From Ruminococcus sp. (GTDB taxonomy: Bacteria > Bacillota_A > Clostridia > Oscillospirales > Ruminococcaceae), in NCBI RefSeq assembly GCF_016283395.1, contig NZ_JAEEMU010000049.1, positions 1 through 64,000 on the forward strand: a DNA stretch of 64,000 bases, read 5' to 3'. Shown here piece after piece: positions 41,788-49,916 of this stretch (positions are counted from its first letter, which is position 1; every line of letters begins with the position of its first letter). A program made the position numbers and the translations under genes. The notes beneath the pieces were generated by a model. The model saw nothing but the letters and a program-made list of their open reading frames with translations. It was not told where the DNA came from and did no database searches.

Positions 41788-42309
41788 TCAGTATATGGCA
41801 ACTCCGTCGCTGCCGTCTATCTCCATTGCGGAGACCTTTACGACTTCACTGTGAGAGGTAGGAAGATTTTTGCCCACATAATCGGGACGTATGGGGAGCT
41901 CTCTGTGTCCTCGGTCAACCAGTACCGCAAGCTGTATAGTACGCGGTCTGCCGCGCTTTATAAGTGCATCTATGGCAGCACGGGAGCTTCTTCCCGTAAA
42001 TATAACGTCATCGACTATGATAACGTTCTTGTCTGTTATATCGAAAGGGATATCGGTCTTTTCAGTTTCTCCTGCCGAACGGCTGTCGTCGCGGTAAGGA
42101 GTTATGTCAAGTGCTCCGAAAGGCACATCATTTTTTTCAAGCTCGGAAAGCTTTGCTGCGATACGCCTGCCAAGAGGCACTCCCCTTGAAAAGATACCAA
42201 CGACACAAAGATCTTCCGTACCCTTGTTCCTCTCGATTATCTCGTATGAGATACGTGCAATGGCTCTGTTGACCGCTTTATCGTCCATGATAATGCGCTT
42301 TGTATCCAT
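41788..42309 (-). CDS. pyrR: PyrR: pyrimidine operon attenuator and uracil phosphoribosyltransferase
   Basis: 173 residues. In Firmicutes PyrR binds UMP or UTP and then a hairpin in the pyr leader RNA, causing the transcript to stop early; it also has some uracil phosphoribosyltransferase activity. The PRPP motif VIIVDDVIFTGRSS (96-109) is complete, and the basic surface residues (RGRPRTIQLAVLVDRGHREL) are present. The first 25 residues, DTKRIIMDDKAVNRAIARI, are standard. AAAGGAGAGCCTGT precedes the ATG. The leader directly upstream carries a matching binding loop and a terminator, so the system controls its own operon. Confidence 0.96.
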   Translation of the reverse strand: MDTKRIIMDDKAVNRAIARISYEIIERNKGTEDLCVVGIFSRGVPLGRRIAAKLSELEKNDVPFGALDITPYRDDSRSAGETEKTDIPFDITDKNVIIVDDVIFTGRSSRAAIDALIKRGRPRTIQLAVLVDRGHRELPIRPDYVGKNLPTSHSEVVKVSAMEIDGSDGVAIY

Positions 42310-42325
42310 ACAGGCTCTCCTTTCA

Positions 42326-42358
42326 ACAAAAAATGCTCCCCGCTTCGGCAGGGAGCAT
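42326..42358 (-). terminator. PyrR-controlled attenuator terminator
   Basis: On the minus strand ATGCTCCC pairs with GGGAGCAT (42333-42340 / 42351-42358) around CTGCCGAAGC-type loop bases, followed by TTTTTTGT. It lies 17 bases before the pyrR start and downstream of the PyrR-binding loop. Confidence 0.85.
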
Positions 42359-42410
42359 ACTTATAGTTATAGCTATAGTTAGAGATATAGTTATAGTATC
42401 AAATAACGCG

Positions 42411-42440
42411 CCTTGCCGACCTCACGGGATCGGATTTAAA
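42411..42440 (-). promoter_or_regulatory. PyrR-binding leader loop
   Basis: The minus-strand leader reads TTTAAATCCGATCCC then GTGAGGTCGGCAAGG. CCGAUC pairs with GGUCGG around CCGUGAG, in keeping with the known PyrR-binding loop (consensus around CCNGNGAGG with UUUAAA before and GGCAAGG after). A run of TATAGT hexamers (about 42360-42400) separates it from the terminator and could form part of the alternative structure. Confidence 0.82.
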
Positions 42441-42464
42441 GGGTAGTTTCCAAATAACACATCT

Positions 42465-42493
42465 ATTATAACACATACTCTTTAACTTGTCCA
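42465..42493 (-). promoter_or_regulatory. pyr operon promoter
   Basis: On the minus strand TGGACA (42488-42493), 17-base spacer, TATAAT (42465-42470), with TGT just before the -10. Confidence 0.85.
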
Positions 42494-42518
42494 GTCATTT
42501 CAGCATTTTTATTATCAA

Positions 42519-42547
42519 TTGACAAAATATCTGCAAAGTGATATAAT
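42519..42547 (+). promoter_or_regulatory. Promoter of the micropeptide-DUF6897 unit
   Basis: TTGACA (42519-42524), 17-base spacer, TATAAT (42542-42547) with TGA before the -10. It points away from the pyr promoter, 25 bases apart. Confidence 0.85.
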
Positions 42548-42601
42548 AACATCAGTATAAAAAGACCGTATCATCAAAAATTATTGTAAAGGAGTGAGCT
42601 T

Positions 42602-42664
42602 ATGAATTATGTTGGTATATTACCTTTGATCATTCTGTTTTTCATAGGTCTATTAGGTCTGTGA
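42602..42664 (+). CDS. 20-residue hydrophobic micropeptide
   Basis: ATG to TGA encodes a single membrane span: MNYVGILPLI then ILFFIGLLGL, with no charged residue. AAAGGAGTGAGCTT stands before the ATG, a perfect ribosome site, and a strong promoter lies 55 bases upstream, so it is probably translated. It precedes a DUF6897 gene in the same unit. It could be a membrane micropeptide, a regulatory leader peptide, or a type I toxin-like peptide; no antisense RNA was found. The function is unknown. Confidence 0.6.
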   Translation: MNYVGILPLIILFFIGLLGL

Positions 42665-42724
42665 TCACATTTGATGTTCAGTAATTACCGTAATATCAAA
42701 AACTTTCCGCAAAGGAGGTATCTT

Positions 42725-43042
42725 ATGTCTTTTTGGTATTTATGGTTTATAATCATCCTTTGCTGCTGCATAATCCCTGCCGCCAACGCAAGAAAAATAC
42801 GTCAGGTAAAGATGGCAAAACAAAATCGCAATAAAAGAAAACTCGGAGGTCTAACTATGAACGAACTTATAAAAAGCTTTATCGGCAAGAATGTGCTCCT
42901 TTACGGTTATTCCACAGGTGTCGAAGGCACTGTTACAAAGGTCGAAGAAAACTGGATCGAAGTGGAGGACAAAAAGGGCAAGAAGCAGCTGGTCAACATC
43001 GACTATGTGAGCCGTATACAGGAATATCCGCGAAAGAAGTAA
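42725..43042 (+). CDS. DUF6897 protein with membrane segment and second internal start
   Basis: 105 residues from the ATG at 42725, which follows AAAGGAGG. Residues 1-22 form a membrane segment with CCC (FWYLWFIIILCCCIIPAA); 23-40 are very basic. The conserved part starts at residue 45 (MNELIKSFIGKNVLLYGYST) and ends DYVSRIQEYPRKK; this is the DUF6897 domain, likely an Sm/SH3-like barrel. A second GGAGG at 42845-42849 stands seven bases before the ATG of this residue (42857). Both a membrane-bound and a soluble form could therefore be made. In relatives I recall, the domain usually stands alone. Function unknown. Confidence 0.75.
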   Translation: MSFWYLWFIIILCCCIIPAANARKIRQVKMAKQNRNKRKLGGLTMNELIKSFIGKNVLLYGYSTGVEGTVTKVEENWIEVEDKKGKKQLVNIDYVSRIQEYPRKK

Positions 43043-43050
43043 TAACACAG

Positions 43051-43095
43051 AAATCCGAAAGCGTTCATGTGCAGCTGCTTTCGGATTTATTTTTT
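43051..43095 (+). terminator. Terminator of the DUF6897 unit
   Basis: A perfect 12-bp stem AAATCCGAAAGC (43051-43062) / GCTTTCGGATTT (43077-43088), followed by ATTTTTTT. Confidence 0.92.
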
Positions 43096-43157
43096 TACTT
43101 CAATTATTGCAATGTTTGATATTTATAGATAAAATATGAAATTATTCTCTCTTAACG

Positions 43158-43186
43158 TTGATTTATGCGACAATATATGATATAAT
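43158..43186 (+). promoter_or_regulatory. trmB promoter
   Basis: TTGATT (43158-43163), 17-base spacer, TATAAT (43181-43186) with TGA before the -10. It lies 29 bases upstream of the ATG. Confidence 0.8.
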
Positions 43187-43215
43187 TATTTTATGAATTC
43201 ATTTGGAGGTAATTT

Positions 43216-43878
43216 ATGAGAATTCGTCATAAACCATGGGCAAAGCCCGAACTGGAAGCCTGCCCTTTTTATATACATGAACCCCAGAAGCAGATAGGTC
43301 ACTGGCGTGAGCTTTTCGCAGAGCCTGACAAGCCGCTCTATGTGGAGCTTGGCTGCGGCAAGGGCGGCTTTATATCACAGGCTGCTCCTGCTCACCCTGA
43401 GGTCAACTTCATCGCTATGGATATCAAGAACGAGATGCTGGTCCTCGCAAAGCGCAAGCTGGAATCTGCATACGAGGAAAAAGGTGCTTCTCCCGACAAT
43501 GTACGCATAGCTATACAGAATATCGAGCGTCTTGAACTCGCATGGGACGAAAACGACCGTGCTGACCGTATTTATATCAACTTCTGCAATCCGTGGCCAA
43601 AGGCTAAGCACAAGAAACGCCGTCTTACACATACACGCCAGCTTATCAACTATAAGAAATTTCTCAGAGGCGAGCTCTGGTTCAAGACAGACGATGACGA
43701 GCTTTTTGAGGAGTCGTTTGAATACTTCGAGGAAGCAGGCTTCAGGATAAAATACAAGACTTTCGACCTCCATGCGGAAAGTCCCTATGAGAATTTCGTA
43801 ACGGAACACGAGAAAATGTTTACCGATGAGGGCAAGAAGATAAAATTCCTCATTGCAGAGCCTGTCAGGGAGGACTAA
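43216..43878 (+). CDS. trmB: tRNA (guanine-N7)-methyltransferase
   Basis: Methylates G46 in the variable loop of tRNAs, using S-adenosylmethionine. 220 residues, usual length. The SAM motif VELGCGKGGFISQAA lies near 46-60; FIAMDIKNEMLVLAKRK follows; the family hallmark INFCNPWPKAKHKKRRLTH (about 120) and FVTEHEKMFTDEGKKI near the end are intact. GGAGG precedes the ATG. It begins a plus-strand run that includes a small basic protein, two M42 peptidases and an acetyltransferase. Confidence 0.97.
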   Translation: MRIRHKPWAKPELEACPFYIHEPQKQIGHWRELFAEPDKPLYVELGCGKGGFISQAAPAHPEVNFIAMDIKNEMLVLAKRKLESAYEEKGASPDNVRIAIQNIERLELAWDENDRADRIYINFCNPWPKAKHKKRRLTHTRQLINYKKFLRGELWFKTDDDELFEESFEYFEEAGFRIKYKTFDLHAESPYENFVTEHEKMFTDEGKKIKFLIAEPVRED

Positions 43879-43879
43879 T

Positions 43880-44089
43880 ATGGAATTTCAGAAGGATCTC
43901 GGTATCTTCCATATCGAGGGCGGTTCTATGAAGACCGCAGGCAAGGGCAATCTCGGCGTTACCGAGGAAGTGCCGCAGAATATCAGAACAAAGACTGATG
44001 TGAAAAAAGTGGCTAAGACTGCTGCAAAGGCAGCCGCTCTCACAGGTTTATTCCTGATGAAGCAAAAGATCAAGAAGAAAAAGAAATGA
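43880..44089 (+). CDS. Small basic hypothetical protein
   Basis: 69 residues starting one base after the trmB stop, with AGGGAGG as ribosome site. The N-terminal half is plain (MEFQKDLGIFHIEGGSMKTA); the C-terminal half is Ala- and Lys-rich (VKKVAKTAAKAAALTGLFLM) and ends in poly-Lys. The hydrophobic AALTGLFLM could lie on the membrane surface with the Lys tail inside. I recognise no family. Close spacing suggests it is always made with TrmB. Confidence 0.65.
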   Translation: MEFQKDLGIFHIEGGSMKTAGKGNLGVTEEVPQNIRTKTDVKKVAKTAAKAAALTGLFLMKQKIKKKKK

Positions 44090-44165
44090 CGCTCGCATAT
44101 CGTCTTTTCTTTTATGTGTATATCTGAACTTTTGAGATCAATTTTATATGAAAGGAGTTATTGCA

Positions 44166-45176
44166 ATGGATATTACACAAACCGTAATCTCTCTCTCGGA
44201 GTCTGTGGGTGCTTCGGGAAATGAAGAGAATGCCGCAGCCCTCGCACTGAGTATGCTGCGCGAATACTGTCCCGATGCCGAGATCAAAAACGGCAATGTT
44301 ATCGGACATTTCGGTACTCACCGCGAAGGTCTGCCGTCACTTGTACTTGACGCGCATATCGACCAGGTAGGCTTCATCGTTACCTATATAACCGATGAAG
44401 GCTTCGTCAAGGTGGGAAATATCGGCGGCATAGACCGCAGACTTCTCCCTGCACAGCCCGTTATCATTCACGGAAAGCAGGACGTAAAGGGCGTTATCTG
44501 CTCCGTTCCGCCTCATCTTTCAAACGGCAGCAGCAAGGTGCTCAGTATCGAAGATGTTGCCATTGACACAGGCATGACCAAAGATGAACTGTATCAGGTC
44601 ATTGCTCAGGGCGATACCATAACATTCGATGTATCCTGCCGCAAGCTCATCGGCAGCCGCATTACAGGCGGTGCTCTCGATGACAGATGCGGTGTTGCAG
44701 CCCTGCTGTACACTCTTAAACTCCTTAGCGGATATGAGACCGCTTACAATGTTACTGTTATATTCTCGACTCAGGAGGAAGTCGGTGAACGCGGCGCAAA
44801 GATAGGCGCGTTCTCACTCGCTCCGGATATCGCTATTGCTGTGGACGTGAGCTTCGCTTATGCTATAGGCGAAGAAGAAAGCAAGTGCGGATATCTCGGA
44901 AAAGGTCCTATGATCGGACTTTCTCCGTCACTTTCAAGAGAAATAAGCGACAAGCTCATAAATACTGCCGAAAGCGCAGGTATCCCCTATCAGAAGGAAG
45001 TTATGTGCGGTCTGACTTCTACAAATGCAGACCGTTATTCCGTAAGCAGAAACGGCGCAAAAACCTGCACTGTTTCCATACCTCTGAGAAATATGCATAC
45101 GCCTGTTGAGGTCATAGATATGTCAGATGTCGAAATGACCGCTATGCTCTTAGCAGCATTCATCAAGGAGGGCTGA
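44166..45176 (+). CDS. M42 family metallopeptidase
   Basis: 336 residues from the ATG at 44166, which follows AAAGGAGTT; an ATG 18 bases upstream overlaps that site. M42 enzymes are cytoplasmic di-zinc (or cobalt) aminopeptidases that often form dodecamers and degrade short peptides. Ligands: His in LDAHIDQVGF, Asp in GALDDRCGVAAL, the catalytic Glu pair in FSTQEEVGERGAK, Asp in IAVDVSFAY, and a late His in RNMHTPVEVIDM. Annotation as 'endoglucanase M' in some genomes is misleading for this family. A second M42 gene follows after 2 bases. Confidence 0.92.
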   Translation: MDITQTVISLSESVGASGNEENAAALALSMLREYCPDAEIKNGNVIGHFGTHREGLPSLVLDAHIDQVGFIVTYITDEGFVKVGNIGGIDRRLLPAQPVIIHGKQDVKGVICSVPPHLSNGSSKVLSIEDVAIDTGMTKDELYQVIAQGDTITFDVSCRKLIGSRITGGALDDRCGVAALLYTLKLLSGYETAYNVTVIFSTQEEVGERGAKIGAFSLAPDIAIAVDVSFAYAIGEEESKCGYLGKGPMIGLSPSLSREISDKLINTAESAGIPYQKEVMCGLTSTNADRYSVSRNGAKTCTVSIPLRNMHTPVEVIDMSDVEMTAMLLAAFIKEG

Positions 45177-45178
45177 AC

Positions 45179-46183
45179 ATGAAAGATCTTCTGAAAGAAC
45201 TCTGCCTGACTGATGGTATCTCAGGCGATGAAAATGCTGTACGTGACCTCATAATCAGCAAGATAAAGCTGGTCTGCGACTACAGTATAGATAATCTCGG
45301 CAACCTTATCTGCTTCAAGAAGGGCAGAAAAAAGCCAAAGAAAAAGCTTATGATATGCGCTCACATGGACGAGGTAGGTCTTATGGTGACTTATATCCGT
45401 GCTGACGGTACTCTTTCGTTCAACTGCGTCGGCGGTATAGACCCGTCTGTTATCATCGGCAGACAGGTACGCATAGGAAAGGACCGCATAAGCGGTGTTG
45501 TCGGCTCGACTGCTGTACATAATCTCAGCAAGGAGGACAGGGACAAAGCTCCCGAGGTGGACAGCCTTTACATTGACATCGGTGCCGAAAGCAAGGAAGA
45601 AGCCGAAAAATACGTATCCCTCGGAGACAGTGTTTTCTTCGACTCTGAATTCACCGAGCTGGGCGGCAGCCGCGTAAAATCAAAGGCTCTTGATGACCGC
45701 GCAGGCTGCGCTATGATGATAAAGCTGCTCCATGAAAAGCTTGAATACGATACATATTTCGTTTTCAACGTGCAGGAGGAGATAGGTCTGAGAGGCTCGA
45801 CTGTCTCGGCTTTCTCGGTAGCTCCCGACTTTGCTATAGTCCTTGAAGCTACTACAGCAGCAGATATCGACGGAGTATCAGGTGCAAAGCGCGTCTGCGT
45901 ACTCGGTAACGGTCCTGTTGTATCGTTTATGGACAGAAGCACTATCTACGACAAGGAGCTCTATCAGCTGGCATTCGATATCGCTACCTGCCAGACAAAA
46001 ACCATGATAGCAGGCGGAAACGACTCGGGTGCGATACACATAAGCGGCAGCGGTGTGCGCACTATCGCTATATCCGTTCCTTGCAGATACCTGCACTCCC
46101 CTTCGTCAGTCATCGAAATGTCTGACCTTGAAAGCTCATACAAGCTTGTTAAAATTCTCGCCAGAAGGATACCCGAATTATGA
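45179..46183 (+). CDS. M42 family metallopeptidase, second copy
   Basis: 334 residues, a diverged copy of the gene before it, with the same set of metal-site motifs: MICAHMDEVGLMVT, KALDDRAGCAMMI, FNVQEEIGLRGS, VLEATTAADIDG and RYLHSPSSVIEMSD. AAGGAGG precedes the ATG. The low identity between the two suggests an old duplication with different peptide preferences, or subunits of a mixed dodecamer. It overlaps the GNAT gene by 4 bases (ATGA), so the three are translationally coupled. Confidence 0.92.
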   Translation: MKDLLKELCLTDGISGDENAVRDLIISKIKLVCDYSIDNLGNLICFKKGRKKPKKKLMICAHMDEVGLMVTYIRADGTLSFNCVGGIDPSVIIGRQVRIGKDRISGVVGSTAVHNLSKEDRDKAPEVDSLYIDIGAESKEEAEKYVSLGDSVFFDSEFTELGGSRVKSKALDDRAGCAMMIKLLHEKLEYDTYFVFNVQEEIGLRGSTVSAFSVAPDFAIVLEATTAADIDGVSGAKRVCVLGNGPVVSFMDRSTIYDKELYQLAFDIATCQTKTMIAGGNDSGAIHISGSGVRTIAISVPCRYLHSPSSVIEMSDLESSYKLVKILARRIPEL

Positions 46184-46977
46184 TAACACTTATCGAACAT
46201 GAGCACGAGCTCGACCGCGTACTGCTCAACAAGACACTCTCAGGCAAAAAAATGCTTGCATATATGAGAGCCTATGGTCCGAATTATGAATTCTGCCGTT
46301 TCTACAAGATAACTGATGAGACGGGTATCGGATTCATGTTCATTATAAATTCCACGCTTATTATATGCGGCGACGGAAAACTCGAACCCAATGAGGAGAT
46401 AGACCTTTTCGTCAGTATGAACGTGCCTTTCCGTATCGAGGGCGATCAGAAGATACTCGAAGGCATAAAGATACCCGAAAGGTATCAGGTGCTCAACCGC
46501 ACTATCTTCGAGCTTATCCCCGATGATACTCCACTTGAAGCTATCGAGGAGCACGTTGAGTTCAACCCCAATCTTCCCGATGTATACAAGATACTCAGCG
46601 AGGGATTTCCGAATATCGCCGACTTTTCACTGTGGTACACCGATACCTCTCACAGATGCCGCCACGGTATCAGCAGAGTATTCACCTACCGCAACTCTAC
46701 CACAGCTTCTGCCGTGTTCGATATCGGCAGCACAGTCCTCATCGGTCAGGTAGCTACAAATACAGCTGCCCGCGGAAGAGGCTATGCAAGAGAATTTCTC
46801 AAATGGCTTGCCAAATTCTTCAACGGACTGGGAAAACGTGCATACCTGCTGGCTCTTGACGTCCGCGTAAGCTTCTATACCGAAATAGGCTTCCGCATCG
46901 CAGGACGCGAGATAGTCCTCGAACGTATCGACATCGAAAAGGACAGCGCAGCTAAGGGACGACTTGAAGAAAGATGA
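46180..46977 (+). CDS. GNAT family N-acetyltransferase
   Basis: 265 residues. The C-terminal half (about 150-255) is a GNAT domain: VLIGQVATNTAARGRGYARE contains the acetyl-CoA pyrophosphate loop (ARGRGYA), and AYLLALDVRVSFYTEIGF is the next strand and helix. The N-terminal 145 residues form a separate domain without known motif (ICGDGKLEPNEEIDLFVSMN), seen in similar proteins of Ruminococcaceae. The substrate is unknown. Coupling to two peptidases hints at a role in peptide or amino-acid modification, but that is inference only. Confidence 0.85.
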   Translation: MITLIEHEHELDRVLLNKTLSGKKMLAYMRAYGPNYEFCRFYKITDETGIGFMFIINSTLIICGDGKLEPNEEIDLFVSMNVPFRIEGDQKILEGIKIPERYQVLNRTIFELIPDDTPLEAIEEHVEFNPNLPDVYKILSEGFPNIADFSLWYTDTSHRCRHGISRVFTYRNSTTASAVFDIGSTVLIGQVATNTAARGRGYAREFLKWLAKFFNGLGKRAYLLALDVRVSFYTEIGFRIAGREIVLERIDIEKDSAAKGRLEER

Positions 46978-46984
46978 AAACTAT

Positions 46985-47390
46985 ATAATAGTAATGCAGG
47001 GACGACCGTAAGTCGTCCCTGTTTTTTGCCAACGGGCGGATATTATCCGCCCATACAGTGTGTCATATGGAGTTTATGTGTAATTTACGGGCGAGCGGAA
47101 CTCGCCCCTACAGTTCGTCCGTGTATCTTCGGACTGCCCAAGGCAGTCGCTACATATAGTTATAGCATACATAACAGTTACGGGTTAAACGGACGACCGA
47201 TGGTCGTCCCTACAGCGCATAGCCTGTGCCCCCTGCCCACGTTGCGAGCTGAGTCAGCTCGGTTGCCGCTCGTAAACTCGCTCACTCTTATCAACACCCA
47301 TACTCGTACATCGCTTACGGCACATTAATTACAAATTACGCATTGCAAATTAAAAAGGGCGGATAATATCCGCCCTTACTTATCACTAAC
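46985..47390. repeat. Convergent intergenic region filled with variable-stem palindromes
   Basis: At least six hairpin units: GGGACGAC-CGTAA-GTCGTCCC, GGGCGGATA / TATCCGCCC, GGGCGAG-CGGAA-CTCGCCC followed by CTACAG, GACTGCC-CAA-GGCAGTC, GGACGAC-CGATG-GTCGTCC followed by CTACAG, and a final GGGCGGATAATATCCGCCC (about 47357). AATTACGCATT words lie near 47330. No gene was found. Confidence 0.7.
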
Positions 47391-47396
47391 AGCTGC

Positions 47397-48971
47397 TCAT
47401 ATCATATCGTAATCGAGACTGTACTGATCTGCGTAGTGATGAGCTTTTGCCTCATTTATTGCCAGATAGTCTCCGCCGTATTTATAGCAGGCAACGAGCA
47501 CCTTTGCGGCTTCCTTGTCTCCTGCGGCAGCTGCCTTTGCGAACTGGTCTGCGGCAGATGCAAAATTTTTCGGAGTCCCCGTGCCATTGGCATAGCAGTA
47601 ACCCAGAGCTTTCTGCGCAGCTGTATGACGCTGGGCAGAGGCTTTCTCAAACATATCCTTAGCAAGGATATGATCCCTCAGACAGCCAAGGCCGTCACGG
47701 AGGCACCAGCCGTATGAGAACTGTCCGTCAGGATCGCCTTGTATAGCGGCTTCCTTGAACCATTTAACGGCTTCTCTTGCATCCTTTGTAACTCCAAAGC
47801 CGTTGAAGCAGCATTCGCCGTAATTATACTGAGCCTTTGCAAGACCGCTTTCGGCAGCTTTTTTGTAATACCTTGCTGCTGCGGACTGGTCGGTGTGAGT
47901 GCCTTCACCGCGCATAAAGCAGCCTGCAAGATTGTTGAGTGCGTCCATGTCTCCGCCGTCAGCAGCCTTTTTGTACAGGTTAACTGCGGTTATACGGTCC
48001 CGCTGCACGCCGATACCGTAGTAGTAGCACACGCCTAAGTTGAACTGAGCAGCAGGATAGTTCTGGTCGGCAGCTTTTTTGAACCACGTAACAGCAGTTT
48101 CGGGAGATCTTTCCACGCCTGTACCGTGAAGGTACATATTTCCAAGCTTGAACTGCGCAGAGGGTATGCCTGCCATTGCGTTCTGGAGTATATCCTCTGT
48201 AGTACCGCGGCTTATGGGGATATTGTATCTTTTTGAGTAGTATTCAGCCTTTTTAGTATCGGCAAGCAGTCCGTTTCCACCGATCATATAGCATTTTATA
48301 AGAGCCTTCTGTGAGTCGTAATCGCCCTGCTCGGCAGCCTGCTCGTATCTGTGAGCAGCCTTTGCGATATTTCTTTCAGTACCCTGACCGAGATAATAGC
48401 AGTCAGCCAGCTTTTTCTGAGAGCTGCAATCTCCGCGGTCCGAGGACATGATGTACCATTTTACAGCCTTTGCGTAATCCTGTTTTACACCGCGTCCGTA
48501 GAAGAAGTGTTCGCCCAGATTGAAGCAGGCATCGTTATCACCGTTCTGAGCGCGCTTGAAAAGATCCTCGATAAGAGAAGCAGAGCTGCCATAGGAGACA
48601 GTCTCATCGCTGTTATCCTGAGTTTTTTCTTCGGGCATAGCTGTTTTCCAGCCCAGAGCTGCTGCGATGCTTCTTGCAACGAGCTCAGCCTTTTCGTTGT
48701 TGAGATATTCGCTTATATCCCTGATCGCGCGCTGCATAACATCTTCGGGATTTTTATTGCCTGCTGCAACGTCATCGTTCTCGCGTATGAAAATACTTCC
48801 GATATTCTCGCTGAGAGCCACAAAGAAAGCCTTGTTCTCCTTGGAGAGCTTTGGTGCGAAATCGGCAAAAGCTGAACAGAAGCGTTTATGGTCATCGAGT
48901 ATTTCTATGCCAAATCTGTCAACTACCTGCTTGACAGCCTGAGAGGTATCACTGAGAGTTTTGCTATCCAT
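47397..48971 (-). CDS. SEL1-repeat protein
   Basis: 524 residues without signal peptide. Residues 1-130 are a helical lead-in; from about 145 to the end there are about nine SEL1-like tetratricopeptide repeats of 36 residues, with patterns such as ACFNLGEHFFYGRGVKQDYA, AQFKLGNMYLHGTGVERSPE and AQYNYGECCFNGFGVTKDAR. Such repeat proteins act as scaffolds for protein complexes and signalling. A GGAGG precedes the ATG. It stands alone between repeat-filled gaps. The binding partner cannot be inferred. Confidence 0.9.
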   Translation of the reverse strand: MDSKTLSDTSQAVKQVVDRFGIEILDDHKRFCSAFADFAPKLSKENKAFFVALSENIGSIFIRENDDVAAGNKNPEDVMQRAIRDISEYLNNEKAELVARSIAAALGWKTAMPEEKTQDNSDETVSYGSSASLIEDLFKRAQNGDNDACFNLGEHFFYGRGVKQDYAKAVKWYIMSSDRGDCSSQKKLADCYYLGQGTERNIAKAAHRYEQAAEQGDYDSQKALIKCYMIGGNGLLADTKKAEYYSKRYNIPISRGTTEDILQNAMAGIPSAQFKLGNMYLHGTGVERSPETAVTWFKKAADQNYPAAQFNLGVCYYYGIGVQRDRITAVNLYKKAADGGDMDALNNLAGCFMRGEGTHTDQSAAARYYKKAAESGLAKAQYNYGECCFNGFGVTKDAREAVKWFKEAAIQGDPDGQFSYGWCLRDGLGCLRDHILAKDMFEKASAQRHTAAQKALGYCYANGTGTPKNFASAADQFAKAAAAGDKEAAKVLVACYKYGGDYLAINEAKAHHYADQYSLDYDMI

Positions 48972-49021
48972 AAATGTTATCCTCCTGATAGGTTTATGAG
49001 TCAGACACTGAGCTTTTATCA

Positions 49022-49045
49022 GAAAAGGGCGGAGTTCCGCCCTTT
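49022..49045 (-). terminator. Terminator of the 270-aa lipoprotein gene
   Basis: A perfect 10-bp stem AAAGGGCGGA (49024-49033) / TCCGCCCTTT (49036-49045), followed on the minus strand by TCTGATAAAAG; the T-run is short. Confidence 0.6.
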
Positions 49046-49046
49046 G

Positions 49047-49859
49047 TCAGAATATATCTTCTAAATATGTTATAAGCTCGCTGTGCATGATACTGGTATA
49101 TGAAAGATACCACCTGCCGTCAAGCTCTACAAAAGCGCAGCCGTTGCCGATGAAGTTGTGTTCGTCGTTGCCGTCTTTGTAATATACCATACCGCAGTCC
49201 GCAGCACTTGTGAACTTAGTGCCGAGAGTCTTGTTAAAGTCGTTCAGCTCGTTCTCGCCTGTTGCTTTCAGAAGATCCTCGCTTAATGAGGTAGTCCATT
49301 TATCGGCAGGAACATCAGACTTCTCAGCCATGATGTCATGTATATTTTTCATGGACTGCTTTATAGCGTTTACAACGTTTGAGCGTTTGAAAACTACCTG
49401 AGCGTTCTTGCCCTGCAGCAGGTCTGTAGTGCCGAGGTAAGCGAAATATCCTTCCATTTCCTCTGAGCAGAACATATCATATACTGCATCTGCATTTGAT
49501 GTGAGGTATGCATTGTAGTAAGCCTTAGCGGCTTCAAAACTGCTGCTATAGCCTTTTTGCGGAGCTTCTTCAGCTTTTTTCTCTGTTTCCTTTGGCTTTT
49601 CTGTAGTAGCTGCTGTAGTGGTAGTCTGAGCAGCAGAGGTCTCAGCAGAAGATACAGTAGTCTCTGTTGTTTTATCCGAAGCAGTTGTGGTTTCCTTCTC
49701 GGAAGTACTTGTTACATCAGTTGTTGTTTCGGCGGACGAGCTTGTGGTAGTTTCATTTTTATCTGAGCTGTCCGTTTTCTTTTTATCACCGCAGCTCCAC
49801 ATAGAAGCAGATATCGCACAAACAGCGGCAGCAACGATGATTTTTGAAATAGGTGTCAT
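49047..49859 (-). CDS. Hypothetical lipoprotein with Thr/Ser-rich stalk
   Basis: 270 residues from the ATG at 49859, which follows AAGGAGAG; the longer open frame has no site and would hide the signal peptide. The lipobox-like region ASMWSC gives Cys23 as the lipid anchor. Residues 30-105 are a Thr/Ser/Glu stalk; the outer domain (about 110-265) begins SSFEAAKAYYNAYLTSNADA, like NTF2-type or DUF4878-like domains, and ends FVELDGRWYLSYTSI. This ending is typical of NTF2-like lipoproteins of Firmicutes. The role is unknown. Confidence 0.75.
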   Translation of the reverse strand: MTPISKIIVAAAVCAISASMWSCGDKKKTDSSDKNETTTSSSAETTTDVTSTSEKETTTASDKTTETTVSSAETSAAQTTTTAATTEKPKETEKKAEEAPQKGYSSSFEAAKAYYNAYLTSNADAVYDMFCSEEMEGYFAYLGTTDLLQGKNAQVVFKRSNVVNAIKQSMKNIHDIMAEKSDVPADKWTTSLSEDLLKATGENELNDFNKTLGTKFTSAADCGMVYYKDGNDEHNFIGNGCAFVELDGRWYLSYTSIMHSELITYLEDIF

Positions 49860-49916
49860 ATGTCTCTCCTTAAAACAATATATAAACATTATACCGCCAA
49901 AAGGAGAATGAGTCAA

